Assembly (NCBI RefSeq): GCF_032118995.1
Contig: NC_092667.1
Coordinates: 4,208,931 to 4,272,930, forward strand
From: Asterias amurensis
Lineage: Eukaryota > Echinodermata > Asteroidea > Forcipulatida > Asteriidae
Length of the DNA stretch: 64,000 nt
Direction of reading: 5' to 3'
The position numbers were made by a program, and so were the translations under genes. Positions 54,177 to 64,000 of the stretch are shown piece by piece. Numbering within the stretch: position 1 is the first letter of the stretch; every line of letters starts with the position of its first letter. A model generated the notes under the pieces. The model made no database searches. It saw only the letters and a program-made list of their open reading frames with translations, and was not told the DNA's origin.

Positions 54177-54557
54177 GAATTATGCCAGCAATATTTATAA
54201 CACACCTCGGTCGTAATGTGAAGAATAGAAAAATTGGAAAGAAAGGAAGTTTTTTTAGTTGCTGTTTACGGTTCGCCAAAGCCAGTCATTGCATTAAAAG
54301 CGCACCTACGATATGCCAGCTAAACAGCATTTCGGAAGACAGATAATTTTACCCTTGCTGGTAATCCTCTGCCTAAAATTTAAGGTTTTGGATTAAATAA
54401 AAGAATCTTCCAAACTATTGCTAAATAAACTGTTTAAATATTGACTATTGTTGAATATGATGATTTTTTTCAGATTGAATGATGTAGCAAAGCTGATTTC
54501 AAGTTCTACTCAACTCCTCATGTTCATAATCAACACAGAAATTCCTGCAACACCAAC

Positions 54558-57500
54558 ATGATGAACAACAAAAAAGATTCTGGTCACCATGTCGTGAACA
54601 TTGCCAACGGAAAGACAACTGACAAACTGTCGGTGGATACTCCAAAGTGGTCTGAACCTGTACAATTCTTAATAGGAGTTGGTGGAGTCTTTTTCTTCTA
54701 TTTGATCTACGGGTACCTCCAGGTAAATTGTAAATAAGGGAGTCAATGTGTGGTGAAGAGGTTTTCAACTAGTGGTTTAAACCCAACAAGGCCTGGTTCT
54801 TGATAATTTTACTGAGACGAAGTCATGGTAAATTATCAAGAACCAGGCCTCGGCAGGTTAAACCACTAGTTGAAACCCGATTCAACACACTTTGATTCCC
54901 ATTCATAAATACCTTTTCGGTCAGAAGACTTAACACTCTTTGGTCAAAAAGTAAAATAAATGCAAAAATTGTAATTGTTCAATGATTAGTTCAACACAAC
55001 ACCCCTCCAGCTTTGAAATGGTAAGGCCAGTGGCCCGATCGGGTAAACAACTCCTTATAAGGGAACTGTCCCGGCCGTTGCTCTCGACCAATAGGAATGA
55101 AGAAACTGTCTTATAAGCACAGGTCCATACTCGCGTGTCACGCCCATGTTTCAACATTTTTTACTGGTCATAAACAAAGGTTTATACACACCAACGTGAC
55201 GCGCTCTTCACCAATAGGAATAGCGAAACTGTCTGAGGTATTTATGAATGGTTTTTAAGGTGAAACTTCACAGGCAAGAACAACAAAACCTAAAGGCCTG
55301 TTGCATTGTTCAAATGAAAATACACCCTAAGCAAGGCTTGCCCTTAGCTTTTTCAGTGACAAAAATTACATTCAAAACTTTACGCGTGCAAAAACAAAAA
55401 CAGAACCTAACCTCACTGACCTATAATGCAGCTAATATCCGGGACGCAGAAACGCTATATTTGTTTGTATTCTACTTGCGCTTGTGTGATAACTTACAAT
55501 GTTAGTTTAATGTTTTACTGTGGCATTTTCTTTTCTTAACAGGAACTGATTTTCAAATTGGAAGGTTTCAAGCCATTTGGTTGGTATTTGACGCTAGTTC
55601 AGTTTGCCTGTTATACAGTGTTTGGCATGACAGAAATGAAGTTAACAGGATCACAGGAAAGAAAGTAAGTAATTAAATATCCATATTTTGGGATAGTTGA
55701 TTTTAGGCTAGATGATTTTGTTTACTACAAATATTTGTGATTCACATGTTTGCCAATCGTTGTTATAGTGCCTAATGGCATAAATTTTCGTGAGCAGGAC
55801 TCAACATTAGAATTCTAATAATAAACTGTGGACAAATTTCAGAAAATTTATCCTGACATTTTTTGCTTTGCTGCATTCACAGAATTCCACTGAGGACATA
55901 CGCTTTATTGGCTTTCCTGACTGTAGCCACAATGGGCCTTTCAAACTCGGCAGTTGGATACCTGAACTACCCCACACAAGTTATCTTCAAATGCTGTAAA
56001 CTCATTCCAGTAATGATAGGTGGCGTTCTTATCCAAGGTATTGATTACTTGTATTAAAAAATAGTAGAAGAAACATTTTTTGTTTACAATTGAGTGAACG
56101 TTCAAACATTGGAATATATTGTCACGAATCGGCTTACCCTAAGCTAGAAACATAAACAAAACCTTCTTACCATAATTGTACTTCACTGGACATTTTTGCT
56201 GGTGCAAGCACCATCAAGCATTCTGTTCTTACACAGCTAGCAGAGAACTCAGCAAGGAGTTCAGAAAAATAGTTTGTAGTTCAGGATCTGAGGAAATAAA
56301 GATTTGTGATTTAGATAACCGTTTTTCATTTCTATTTTTACTCCTTTCTAGGAAAAAAATACGGCCCCGTAGATGCAAGTGCAGCTTTGTGCATGAGTAT
56401 TGGTCTTATATTTTTTATCCTGGCTGACAGCACAGTGTCACCCAACTTCAATCATACAGGTTTGTTTGTATTAATATCCCCAACTGATCTATTGATGACT
56501 TGAAGCTGTTATTCAGAATGTCTTCCAGGACCGGTTTAAGAGGGGAAGGCTGTTTTCCTTTTTTTCTTCTTTTTTTTTTTGGGGGGGGGCAATTCCATTG
56601 GAAAATCTTGACCAATATGATAAACCTTTCAAGAGACCCCTCGACAAGGACACCCCCTCAATATCAATACTGTTGTCATATTTTGTTATCCAAATATTTT
56701 TTTGATGATGTTCATGAACATCATTAACTGAATATTTGGATAAAATGAATGTAAGATAAATAACTTGTGCTAAATTCCATCTCCATAATGAAAGCATTTT
56801 TCTCCTTTTTTTTAAACCAGGAATTGCCATGATCTCGGCAGCATTGTGTGCCGATGCTGTGATTGGAAATGTCCAAGAGAAGGCAATGAAGGCACACCAA
56901 GCCAGCAACAATGAAGTGGTAAGTGTTTTACAAAAAGTGACTAAGGAATAAATTACTCCTTACTCCAGGGACAAAATCATAAGAAAATCATTCAGACTTT
57001 GATGGAAATGCTTTGTTCTGTAGAGAATGCATTAACTAAATCCATCAAAATCAGATGAACCGTTTTTGAAAGGGCAAGGGCACCAAGACACTTTCTCCTT
57101 GGTAAAGGGCACCCGTGAGGGGACTGTACATTTCTACTGGGGCATTTCAAGGGCACCAAGGCAATGGACCAGGGCATGGAGGAAATTGCCTCTGATGCCC
57201 TTCGATTACATGAAGTATCGGGATTGAAGTTTGGCTTCTAGCAAAGTGATGCACATTATTTTGATTTATTGATTGAACATGTTGCAAATCTGAGTGAACT
57301 TTTTGGATTGTTTATTTTGCAGGTACTTTATTCCTACGGAATTGGGTTTTTCTACATTTTATTCTATTTAGCCTCTAATGGTACCCTATCTACTGGATTT
57401 TGGTTTTTCTTTGCTGTAAGTAGCAGTTTTGATTATTTTCAACCGGCTAGAATAAACTGGCTAACTCACCAGATTTGTAAAAAGAATAATAAATAAAATC

Positions 57501-60068
57501 CAATGTATCATTTCAAGTTTAAAGAACGCACTGATCCTAAGCGTTGATTGTAACAAACTTCATATGGAAAAAAATATCAAAAAGTCCAACAATAATATAT
57601 ATTACGTGTAAAATCTCTACTGTCTTAGAAAACACTTTCCTCCTTTGTTTCTAAACCTTGTAAGATATTTTCCCTGGTAACATAATCCTTAACAAAACTT
57701 TGGAGCTAATTGGAATTTTTAAAGGAACACGTTGCCTTGGATAGGATGAGTTGGTCTATGAAAAGCGTTTGAAACCGTTTGATATGAAATGCATATGGGT
57801 AAAAAGATGTTTAAGAAAGTAGAATATAATGATCCACACAAGTATCACTTAAAAGTGCATGGTTTTCATTTTACGTAGGGAACTAACACGGTCGGCCATT
57901 ACCGTATTTGTCGACGAGGTAAAACGAAAACCATGCAATTTCGAGGCATATTTGTGTAGATCGTTGTATTCTACTTTTACAACATCTTTCGAACCATACC
58001 GATTTTATAACAAATGGTTACAGAACGCTTTTCAAAGACCAACTCGACCGATCCAAGGCAACGTGTTCCTTTAAGTTCCAAAGCATTGCTTTGCTTGAAA
58101 TGAATGCATGTGTTGCCTCACAATCCCCACCCACCATGACACAACAATAAGTGTTACATTTAATTTTTATTTTTGTTGCCATTTCAAAGTTTCTGGATTA
58201 AGATGACCTTTTACTTTCTTTTAACAGAATCCAGTTAAAACCTACGGATATGCGATCATCTATGCTTTAACTGGTTATCTTGGAGTCATGTTTGTTCTGT
58301 CATTGATACGAACATTTGGCGCCCTTACAACAGTGACAGGTAAAGTTTGCGTTCCTAATTTTCTGTTCAAGTCTTAGAGTCCTTGTGTTTTTCTTAAAGC
58401 ATACTTCTGTTATGTTTGAAAGCAAGCTGACAAAAGATGTACCGGGTAGTTAAAAAAGTTTCCACCCTAACAGCATGAAAAAGTAAAACGTGTTAACAGT
58501 TTGTTTTGAAACCAGCTTGATTTGAAACCATTATTTTATACTTTTTAGTCTTAAAATTTATGAAGTAAATACAAACACATTATTTTCTGAGATTTCCCCC
58601 ATGCTTTTCTCATAAGCATTGACCATTCTATTTTCTTGCAGATTATAGATAGAACCTTGAGAAGTTGACACTATATTTTGTGATATCTAAACAAAGTTCT
58701 TTTCCTTGCAGTTACAACATGTCGCAAGGCTGTCACGATAATTTTATCGTTTTTATTCTTCACTAAGCCATTTACTGCGCAGTAAGTATATTTTCTTTTA
58801 GATGGTGTTAACATTCATACTGTAGATTGCCTCTCAAATGGCTCTCCCTTAAAGGAACACGTTGCCTTGAATCGGTCGAGTTGGTCTTTGAAAAGCGTTT
58901 GTAACCGTTTTTTATAAAATGCATATGGGTAGAAAGATGTTGTAAAAGTAGAATACAATGATCCACACAAACATGCCTCGAAATTGCGTGGTTTTCCTTT
59001 TACCTCGTCGACTAACACGTCGGCCATTTATGGGGGTCAACATTTTGACTCCCATAATGGCCGACCATGTTAGTTCGCACAGTAGAAGGAAAACCACGCA
59101 ATTTCGAGGCAAACTTGTGTGGATCATTGTATTCTACTTTTAAAACATCTTTCCAACCATATGCATTTTATAAAAAACGGTTACAAACGCTTTTGTTTTG
59201 ACCAACTCGTCCGATCCAAGGCAACGTGTTCCTTTAAAGGCATTGGACACTATTGGTAATTGTCAAAGGCCAGTCGTCTTACTTGGTGTATCTCGACATA
59301 TGCATAGTATAATAAACCTGTGAAATTTTGAGCTCAATCGGTCATCGGAGTTGCGAGATAATAATGAAAGAAAAAACACCCTTGTCACACGAAGTTGTGT
59401 GCTTTCTGATGCTTGATTTCGAGACCTCAAATTCTAAACTTGAGGTCTCGAAATCAAATTTGTGGAAAATTACTTCTTTCTTGAAAACTACGTCACTTCA
59501 GAGGGAGCTGTTTCTCACAATGTTTATACCATCAACCTCTCCCCATTACTCGTAATCAAGAACGGTTCTATGATGATAACTATTTTGAGTGATTACCAAT
59601 AGTGTCCACTGCCTTTAAAGGAACACGTTGTCTTGGATCGGACAAGTTGGTCTATAAAAAGCGTTTGTTATGAAATGCATATGGTTAGAAAGATGTTTTA
59701 AAAGTAGAATACAGTGATCCACACAAATTTGCCTCGAAATTGCACGGTTTTCCTTTTACTTTGCAAACTAACATGGTTGGCCATTTATGGGAGTCAACAG
59801 CGTTTCTTTAAAGTCTATATTTTGTATACAAATGATGTGCTTTAAAAGTACCACATGTGTTTAAATCAATGAATCTGTTGTTTAAAATCACCTTTTATTT
59901 ATTTATTTGTTTTTCAGATATATTTGGTCAGGACTCCTAGTTCTATTTGGGATCTTTCTCAATGTTTACAGCAAGAACCAGACTAAAATAAACCACACTG
60001 TATTGAATATTGTCAAACGTATCCAGCAAAAACACTCTAAGTCACAAAGACCAGTAATGGAGGCATAA
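54558..60068 (+). CDS. SLC35B3: Adenosine 3'-phospho 5'-phosphosulfate (PAPS) transporter 2
   Basis: SLC35B3 moves PAPS from cytosol into the Golgi lumen as sulfate donor for proteoglycan and glycoprotein sulfation. Nine coding exons: 54558-54722, 55543-55664, 55883-56037, 56352-56459, 56821-56918, 57323-57415, 58228-58339, 58712-58781, 59918-60068. They give 357 residues with consistent phase (human 401; the N-terminus is shorter here). An in-frame TGA lies 26 codons before the ATG, in the same exon as its acceptor at 54,473. Conserved family blocks are YLIYGYLQ (TM1, 48-55), LGLSN-type FLTVATMGLSN, YLNYPTQVIFKCCKLIPVM (exon 3), CADAVIGNVQEKAMK (exon 5), VLYSYGIGF (exon 6), NPVKTYGYA (exon 7) and YIWSGLLV...NVYSKN (exon 9). 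About ten hydrophobic segments fit a nucleotide-sugar transporter. SLC35B2 is the nearest alternative but matches less well at these blocks. Confidence 0.96.
54738..54900. repeat. Inverted repeat in SLC35B3 intron 1
   Basis: The left arm (GGGAGTCAATGTGTGGTGAA, TTTCAACTAGTGGTTTAA, GGCCTGGTTCTTGATAATTT) pairs with the right arm (AAATTATCAAGAACCAGGCC, GTTAAACCACTAGTTGAAA, CACTTTGATTCCC) around a roughly 15-base centre. Arms are about 70 bp and begin 15 bp after the exon 1 donor. Confidence 0.85.
56688..56742. repeat. Small palindrome in SLC35B3 intron 4
   Basis: TATCCAAATATT...GATGATGTTCATGAACATCATT...AATATTTGGATA forms a near-perfect 55-bp hairpin. Confidence 0.7.
57061..57220 (+). repeat. Degraded dispersed repeat M7, SLC35B3 intron 5
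   Basis: The words GGGCAAGGGCACCAAGAC, GGGGCATTTCAAGGGCACC, AAGGCAATGGACCAGGGCATGG and GCCTCTGATGCCCTT follow the M7 order, with an internal rearrangement or duplication of the GGGCACC part. Confidence 0.45.
57719..58074. mobile_element. Palindromic TTAA-flanked element (family M1), copy 3, SLC35B3 intron 6
   Basis: It starts TTAAAGGAACACGTTGCC and ends GGCAACGTGTTCCTTTAA, with TTAA at both borders. It is shorter than the other copies because the central GGGAGTCAA...TTGACTCCC palindrome has been lost. Confidence 0.8.
58849..59237. mobile_element. Palindromic TTAA-flanked element (family M1), copy 4, SLC35B3 intron 8
   Basis: Full-length copy with mirror arms around 59,043 and TTAA at 58,849 and 59,234. 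Its right-hand TTAA is also the left-hand TTAA of the M2 element that follows. It starts 67 bp after the exon 8 donor. Confidence 0.85.
59234..59618. mobile_element. Palindromic TTAA-flanked element (family M2), copy 2, SLC35B3 intron 8
   Basis: It starts TTAAAGGCATTGGACAC and ends GTGTCCACTGCCTTTAA, with the centre ACCTCAAATTCTAAACTTGAGGT near 59,435. TTAA is shared with M1 elements on both sides. Confidence 0.85.
59615..59811. mobile_element. Half-length M1 derivative, SLC35B3 intron 8
   Basis: A complete left arm from TTAAAGGAACACGTTG to the central TTTATGGGAGTCAAC is joined directly to a short remnant of the right end (CGTTTCTTTAA) and a TTAA. This is an internal-deletion product of M1. 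Confidence 0.75.
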
Positions 60069-60701
60069 TTTTGAGTTGCTCACAGAAAATCTTGGGAATC
60101 AAAGGGTTGGTTTTGTTGACGTTTATTTTGATTTGAAGAAACATCACTTAGATAGAGACCGATAATGTTTCAAAAGAAAAGCCGTTTAAGATGTTGAGAA
60201 AATAGCACATAACAGTTTTATAAAATGTCTAATTTTTATCTCGGATTTAGTTACATTGGACCAAAGTGTGACTTAAAATATGATATGACCAAAGGGTAAT
60301 CTTATCTGAAATAACAGGGTCATTTTTTAAAAGTATCCCTTAGAAAGTGTGCTAGCTGCTTTATTAAATTATATGCTTTTTAAATTTCCTAAGCGTCAAT
60401 ATTTAATTTTATATGGTTTTGGAAATATTGTTGTATGACATGGCCTTTTCCTATTGGAAAATGAGTCCATGGCAAAACTGAATTTGACTTTAAAGCCTCT
60501 CTTTCAATTTGCCTTTCACACAAAAAAAGTGTGAAATAAGTCTGGGAAGTATGCAGCTGATGCACTAGGTTTATTTTTTAGGTTTTGTTTTCTTATCTTT
60601 ATCTCCTCACCTACACATATTTAGTGTACTTTTTACTTTGAGAAAATAGAATAAGCTGTTGCAAACTGCTTACCTCCCAAAAGGACCTATAAGTATAAGC
60701 A

Positions 60702-60970
60702 GAAAAAAAGTTAATGCCATTGACGCTTTGACCCAAGCAGTTTCTCGAAGCCAGAGGGGGAGACTCTGCTAGGGTCAATTCAAGAAAGACTACTAAGGTC
60801 AAAACATTGGGCCATAACGATTTTTTGCTTTTAATTTAAAAGAAAAAGTTAATGCCATTGACGCTTTGACCCAAGCAGTTTCTCGAAGCCAGAGAGAGAG
60901 ACTCTGCTAGGGTCAATTCAAGAAAGACTACTAAGGTCAAAACATCAGGTCATACTGATGTGTTGCTTTT
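60702..60970 (+). repeat. Near-perfect two-copy tandem repeat, period 138 bp (SLC35B3 3' UTR)
   Basis: AGTTAATGCCATTGACGCTT through AAGACTACTAAGGTCAAAAC occurs from 60,709 and again from 60,847 with a single difference (GGGGG versus GAGAG) over about 110 bp, then drifts in the tail. This is a recent duplication. Confidence 0.9.
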
Positions 60971-61123
60971 TATTTATGAATCTTGTTCCACAAAGTTTTC
61001 TTTCAATCTTGAAAGAGTAAAGTTTATCTTCTTATATCACATTGTCAATAATTGTCATCTGTAATTCAATACATTACAGCTGCATGTTTTATTGTGCCCT
61101 TTGAATATTCCTGTTAAGGTGCA

Positions 61124-61129
61124 AATAAA
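61124..61129 (+). terminator. Candidate SLC35B3 polyadenylation signal
   Basis: AATAAA lies 1,056 bp past the stop codon, with a T/GT-rich stretch following within 30 bases (GGTTTTTTGTGAG). Confidence 0.5.
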
Positions 61130-61684
61130 ATTAATGGTTTTTTGTGAGAACATGTTCAAGTTTAACACAAATATATGAAGAACAAAAAGGTCTTTGAAAG
61201 GTGGTATAATTTATTTTACAGCGTCAATAATTTAATTCATCTATAAAATACTCGCTGGTAGCAGGACATAGAAATCATTTTGGGATTTTTTAGTGGGAGA
61301 TAGAAATAAAAATTATTTATATTTTGTACAAACCAGTTTTGTCTTTTGTCCCTATCATTTAATGTGTCAATGTGGTTAGTTCTGCTTTTGTTTAAGAAAT
61401 CATTAAGTTAAATTTGTTTAAGTTTATTGATCGAGAGCAAGTAAAACTGATCTTGAAACGGGGGTTAGAAATGTGTTCAAGCTTGAGACTGAGATGGGGC
61501 CATCTGCAAGAAGTGGATTATAGACAATCAATGAGGATTTAATGGAGGGATTGTTTTGGGGGTGTTTGTTTATATTTTTATGGGCCGAGGATGGTTTTTG
61601 TTTAGAGTTGTGAGTTTTTTTATTTGGGGCAATTAGATTAACTTCGGTCAACTGTGGTTTTGTTATTCTAGATGTACCATCCCA

Positions 61685-61835
61685 TAGACCTTTTCGCAAA
61701 TACTGGGGCGCGCGCGTAAAGCTTGGAATTAGGTGCATTGTGGTCTAGCTGATTACAAATTTGATTCATATATATCCCACAATGCACCTCATTCAACAGT
61801 CTGCGCTTGCGCATTGGTATTTGCGATAAGGTCTA
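61685..61835. mobile_element. Short TA-flanked inverted-repeat element (family M4), copy 2
   Basis: TA-GACCTTTTCGCAAATAC at the left and GTATTTGCGATAAGGTC-TA at the right. Read in reverse complement it aligns along its whole length with the 12.1-kb copy, including the GCGCGCGC and GCGCTTGCGC subterminal parts and the AATGCACCT inner repeat. Confidence 0.8.
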
Positions 61836-63672
61836 TAGCGCTGTACCAGCCAAGACAAGCCCGCCCTCTTCGTCGGGAATACCATTACGATTCGCCGTTT
61901 TTCTTTTTGGGGTTGTTTTACTTTTTCAAGTTTTATTAACATTAAAAAAAGGTTGACATTGTCTACTCATTTATTGTTTCAAGGTGACCTTTTTGTAATT
62001 TCTCGATGTCTTTGACAAACTTATTTTTTCACCAAGCTTTCATATTATTTTGCTTTAATTATGATAATTGACATTAATTTAGACTTTTCTGAGAGGCAAG
62101 ATCCTTTCTGTTCTATGGATTAAATAATCTGAATCCGACTTTACGAGGCCATTTCAAATTATAAAGACTCTCAACTAATTAACCATACTATTCATGATTC
62201 AATCATCCACAACCGAATCAAAGGCATTCAAGAGAGTTTAGATAATCGATTTTTTACAACAACCAACTTATCTGCGCCAACAAGCGGGCTATTGATTTTC
62301 AGCTACGGAACAGTTTCAGCACCACACTGAAACAGTTTTTTTTTTTTTTATAATCGAGAAAGATTTAAGACAGTCTTGCTTTAGTCAAGACTTAAATCGA
62401 GTTGAAACGACCAAATAGAAATATAGCGTGGGAATTAAGTAAATACTTAACAGACACTTAAAATGATTTTACTTTTGCTTACGCACTTGAACAAACACGA
62501 TTAACAGAACGTAAGTCCGATAGATGGAACAGCCATTCACTCAAAAGTCACTGGCAGTCAGTGCAACAAGTGTATTGGTTGTTGAAAAGACGACGACTGT
62601 TTACTAATTAAGCAAACCACAATTTTAACCAACATGAAAGTTTATTAAATGTATCCTTCGTATTACATGTACTGGGTACTGAGGTATTACACAGTCAAGT
62701 AACTTATCAAGTTTCTTGCTTAGTAACGAAGTCATTTTAGAACTTAGAAAAAAGTATGAGTGTTTCTTTTTTACATACAACAGTCGTGTATGAAATACAT
62801 CGACAAATTTGTATTTGGTTACCATATCAGCCAGAAGCCTGTCTGCCCTACTGACTGCACACGTACTACTGCTGTGTACACCACTGGGTTATAAGTGTTG
62901 TTTCTGCCTCCATTATTGTACGTGCATCAACTGCACATGTAAGAACTGATCGTCGACAACCAGTAGTTTGATGTTTATGTTATGTTCTGAAATGTTTTTG
63001 AAGATCGTCATGAACAATATCTGGATGAGTTAAACTTTGTGTCGATTTTGTTATCTTTTGCCAAGGGCAAAACATCGGTAAGTACTTAAAAGTACAATAC
63101 ACAATACAACTTACAAGACTACAGATTATCCATGCATGCTTCCTTAATCTTTTGCACATCAAAAAATGGGGCTTCAGTTAGTTGTCATGGTTCAAATATT
63201 CAGACATTTCAAGTGGCCCTTTTTTCAGGCAGGGGTAATTAGGACTTTGTCAAGAGAACTATACTTGTTTTTTGGTTTGTTTTTTATTATAGCACCATAA
63301 ATATAGTGCAATACAAGGCGCTGGACAGTCCAGCATGGGAGGGGGGGGGGGGGGGTATATGGGTATTTATAGCCTTTGGGATTCCAATGGTGTATTTTTT
63401 TTTCAATTTCATGGAATATTATGACTATATTTTTTCTCAACAGCTATCGCTATCAGGATGTTGGATTAAGTTGGGAACATGAATAATTGTTTCCACTGAG
63501 GTGATTCTTCTATATGCTGAGAGTGAATTGTTCAAGATTTCATCAATAAAATCAACAAGGCTACAAACATCTGATGAATCTGAGATCCCATAATAATTGT
63601 GTTAGTAAGACGATCAATTGAAAATGTACCACATCACAGCAAGGAACTGAGCAAAAACTAAAGACAGAAATA

Positions 63673-64000
63673 ATGGGCGATACTGAGGAAGGAAAAGAAA
63701 ACAATGTGGAGATGGCAGGCCAAGGAGATGAAACAAAAAATACTCCTTTATCGGAAGGAAAAGAGGAGCAGCGCCCTGATGTACAAAATGACAGCAGTCA
63801 GTTAAATCAAGGACAGGTGGGCGGTGGAGATGCTCCAGCTGGAATTCGAGAGAAACAACCAAAAAGTCAAGAAGTTTTGCCAAAGCCAATTGTAAAGAAA
63901 GTCAGAACTAAGAATAAGAAACAAGAAAATGGAAACATTGGTGGAAGCAATCAGATGAAGAAGATGAAAAAAGGGATATTTATCTCTTACTCGCCCGACG
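63673..64000 (+). CDS. 5' coding part of an unidentified gene, possible SEFIR/TIR-domain protein (cut by window edge)
   Basis: An open frame runs from the ATG at 63,673 to the last base of the window (109 codons) without a stop. Residues 1 to about 100 are hydrophilic and low complexity, rich in Glu, Gln, Lys and Gly, with a lysine-rich stretch at about 75-101 (PIVKKVRTKNKKQ; KKMKKG). The last visible residues, GIFISYSPD, look like the first beta strand and loop of a SEFIR or TIR domain (pattern F-I-S/T-Y-S). SEFIR proteins such as the TRAF3IP2/Act1 adaptor act in IL-17 signalling. Two short upstream open frames start at ATGs 63,458 and 63,479, and a splice-acceptor-like TTTCTCAACAG ends at 63,443, so the leader is probably spliced. 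The fold assignment rests on nine residues only. Coding status is likely; identity is uncertain. Confidence 0.5.
   Translation, partial: MGDTEEGKENNVEMAGQGDETKNTPLSEGKEEQRPDVQNDSSQLNQGQVGGGDAPAGIREKQPKSQEVLPKPIVKKVRTKNKKQENGNIGGSNQMKKMKKGIFISYSPD

Larger units (their letters stand above)
60069..63672. other. SLC35B3 3' UTR and intergenic DNA
   Basis: The first kilobase is probably the SLC35B3 3' UTR: AATAAA stands at 61,124-61,129 and no stronger signal was seen before it. It includes a near-perfect tandem duplication at 60.7-60.97 kb. Beyond that are an M4 element (61.7 kb) and a 15-base G-run (63,341), with no supported gene. A splice-acceptor-like TTTCTCAACAG at 63,443 may start the coding-exon 5' UTR of the next gene. 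Confidence 0.5.

Overview
This is a window of animal nuclear DNA. It is AT-rich, with short exons in long introns, GT-AG splicing and many small interspersed repeats. I could rebuild four complete gene models with consistent reading phase across every junction, plus two genes cut by the window edges or reaching beyond it. The gene set is deuterostome-like: R-spondin, squalene monooxygenase, PAPS transporter SLC35B3, a vesicular GABA/glycine transporter, and a possible SEFIR/TIR protein. The dense palindromic TTAA-flanked elements and tRNA-headed SINEs look to me like an echinoderm, perhaps a sea star. The phylum and class are inference from general familiarity, not from a search.

Layout. 1-8,455 shows no exon and is probably intron 1 of the vesicular inhibitory amino acid transporter gene, whose first coding exon is at 8,456-8,821 (minus). 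8,822-13,064 has promoter/5' sequence and diverged repeats. 13,065-20,076 (minus) is a five-exon R-spondin gene. 20,077-34,257 is a gene desert with a few repeats. 34,258-42,070 (plus) is ELP3 in 15 coding exons, one intron of which has minor-spliceosome (U12) signals. 43,729-50,763 (minus) is squalene monooxygenase in nine coding exons, tail to tail with ELP3, with a probable 5' non-coding exon near 51.2 kb. 54,558-60,068 (plus) is SLC35B3 in nine coding exons, head to head with squalene monooxygenase. 60,069-63,672 is its 3' UTR and intergenic DNA. 63,673 to the right edge is the first coding part of another plus-strand gene, whose last visible residues resemble the start of a SEFIR/TIR domain.

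The genes do not form an operon or pathway. They are a Wnt-pathway ligand, a tRNA-modifying enzyme, a sterol biosynthesis enzyme, a Golgi nucleotide-sulfate transporter and a neuronal transporter. What links them is location, and possibly old chromosomal linkage (human RSPO2, SQLE and ELP3 all lie on chromosome 8).

The most notable structures are: the U12-type intron in ELP3; a tandem array in ELP3 intron 4 that has copied the end of exon 4 together with its splice donor; three palindromic elements chained end to end on shared TTAA sites in SLC35B3 intron 8; a GC-rich foldback just upstream of SLC35B3; and a squalene monooxygenase with a much shortened N-terminus. I found no CRISPR array, rRNA or intact tRNA gene, and no system that I would call new to biology.
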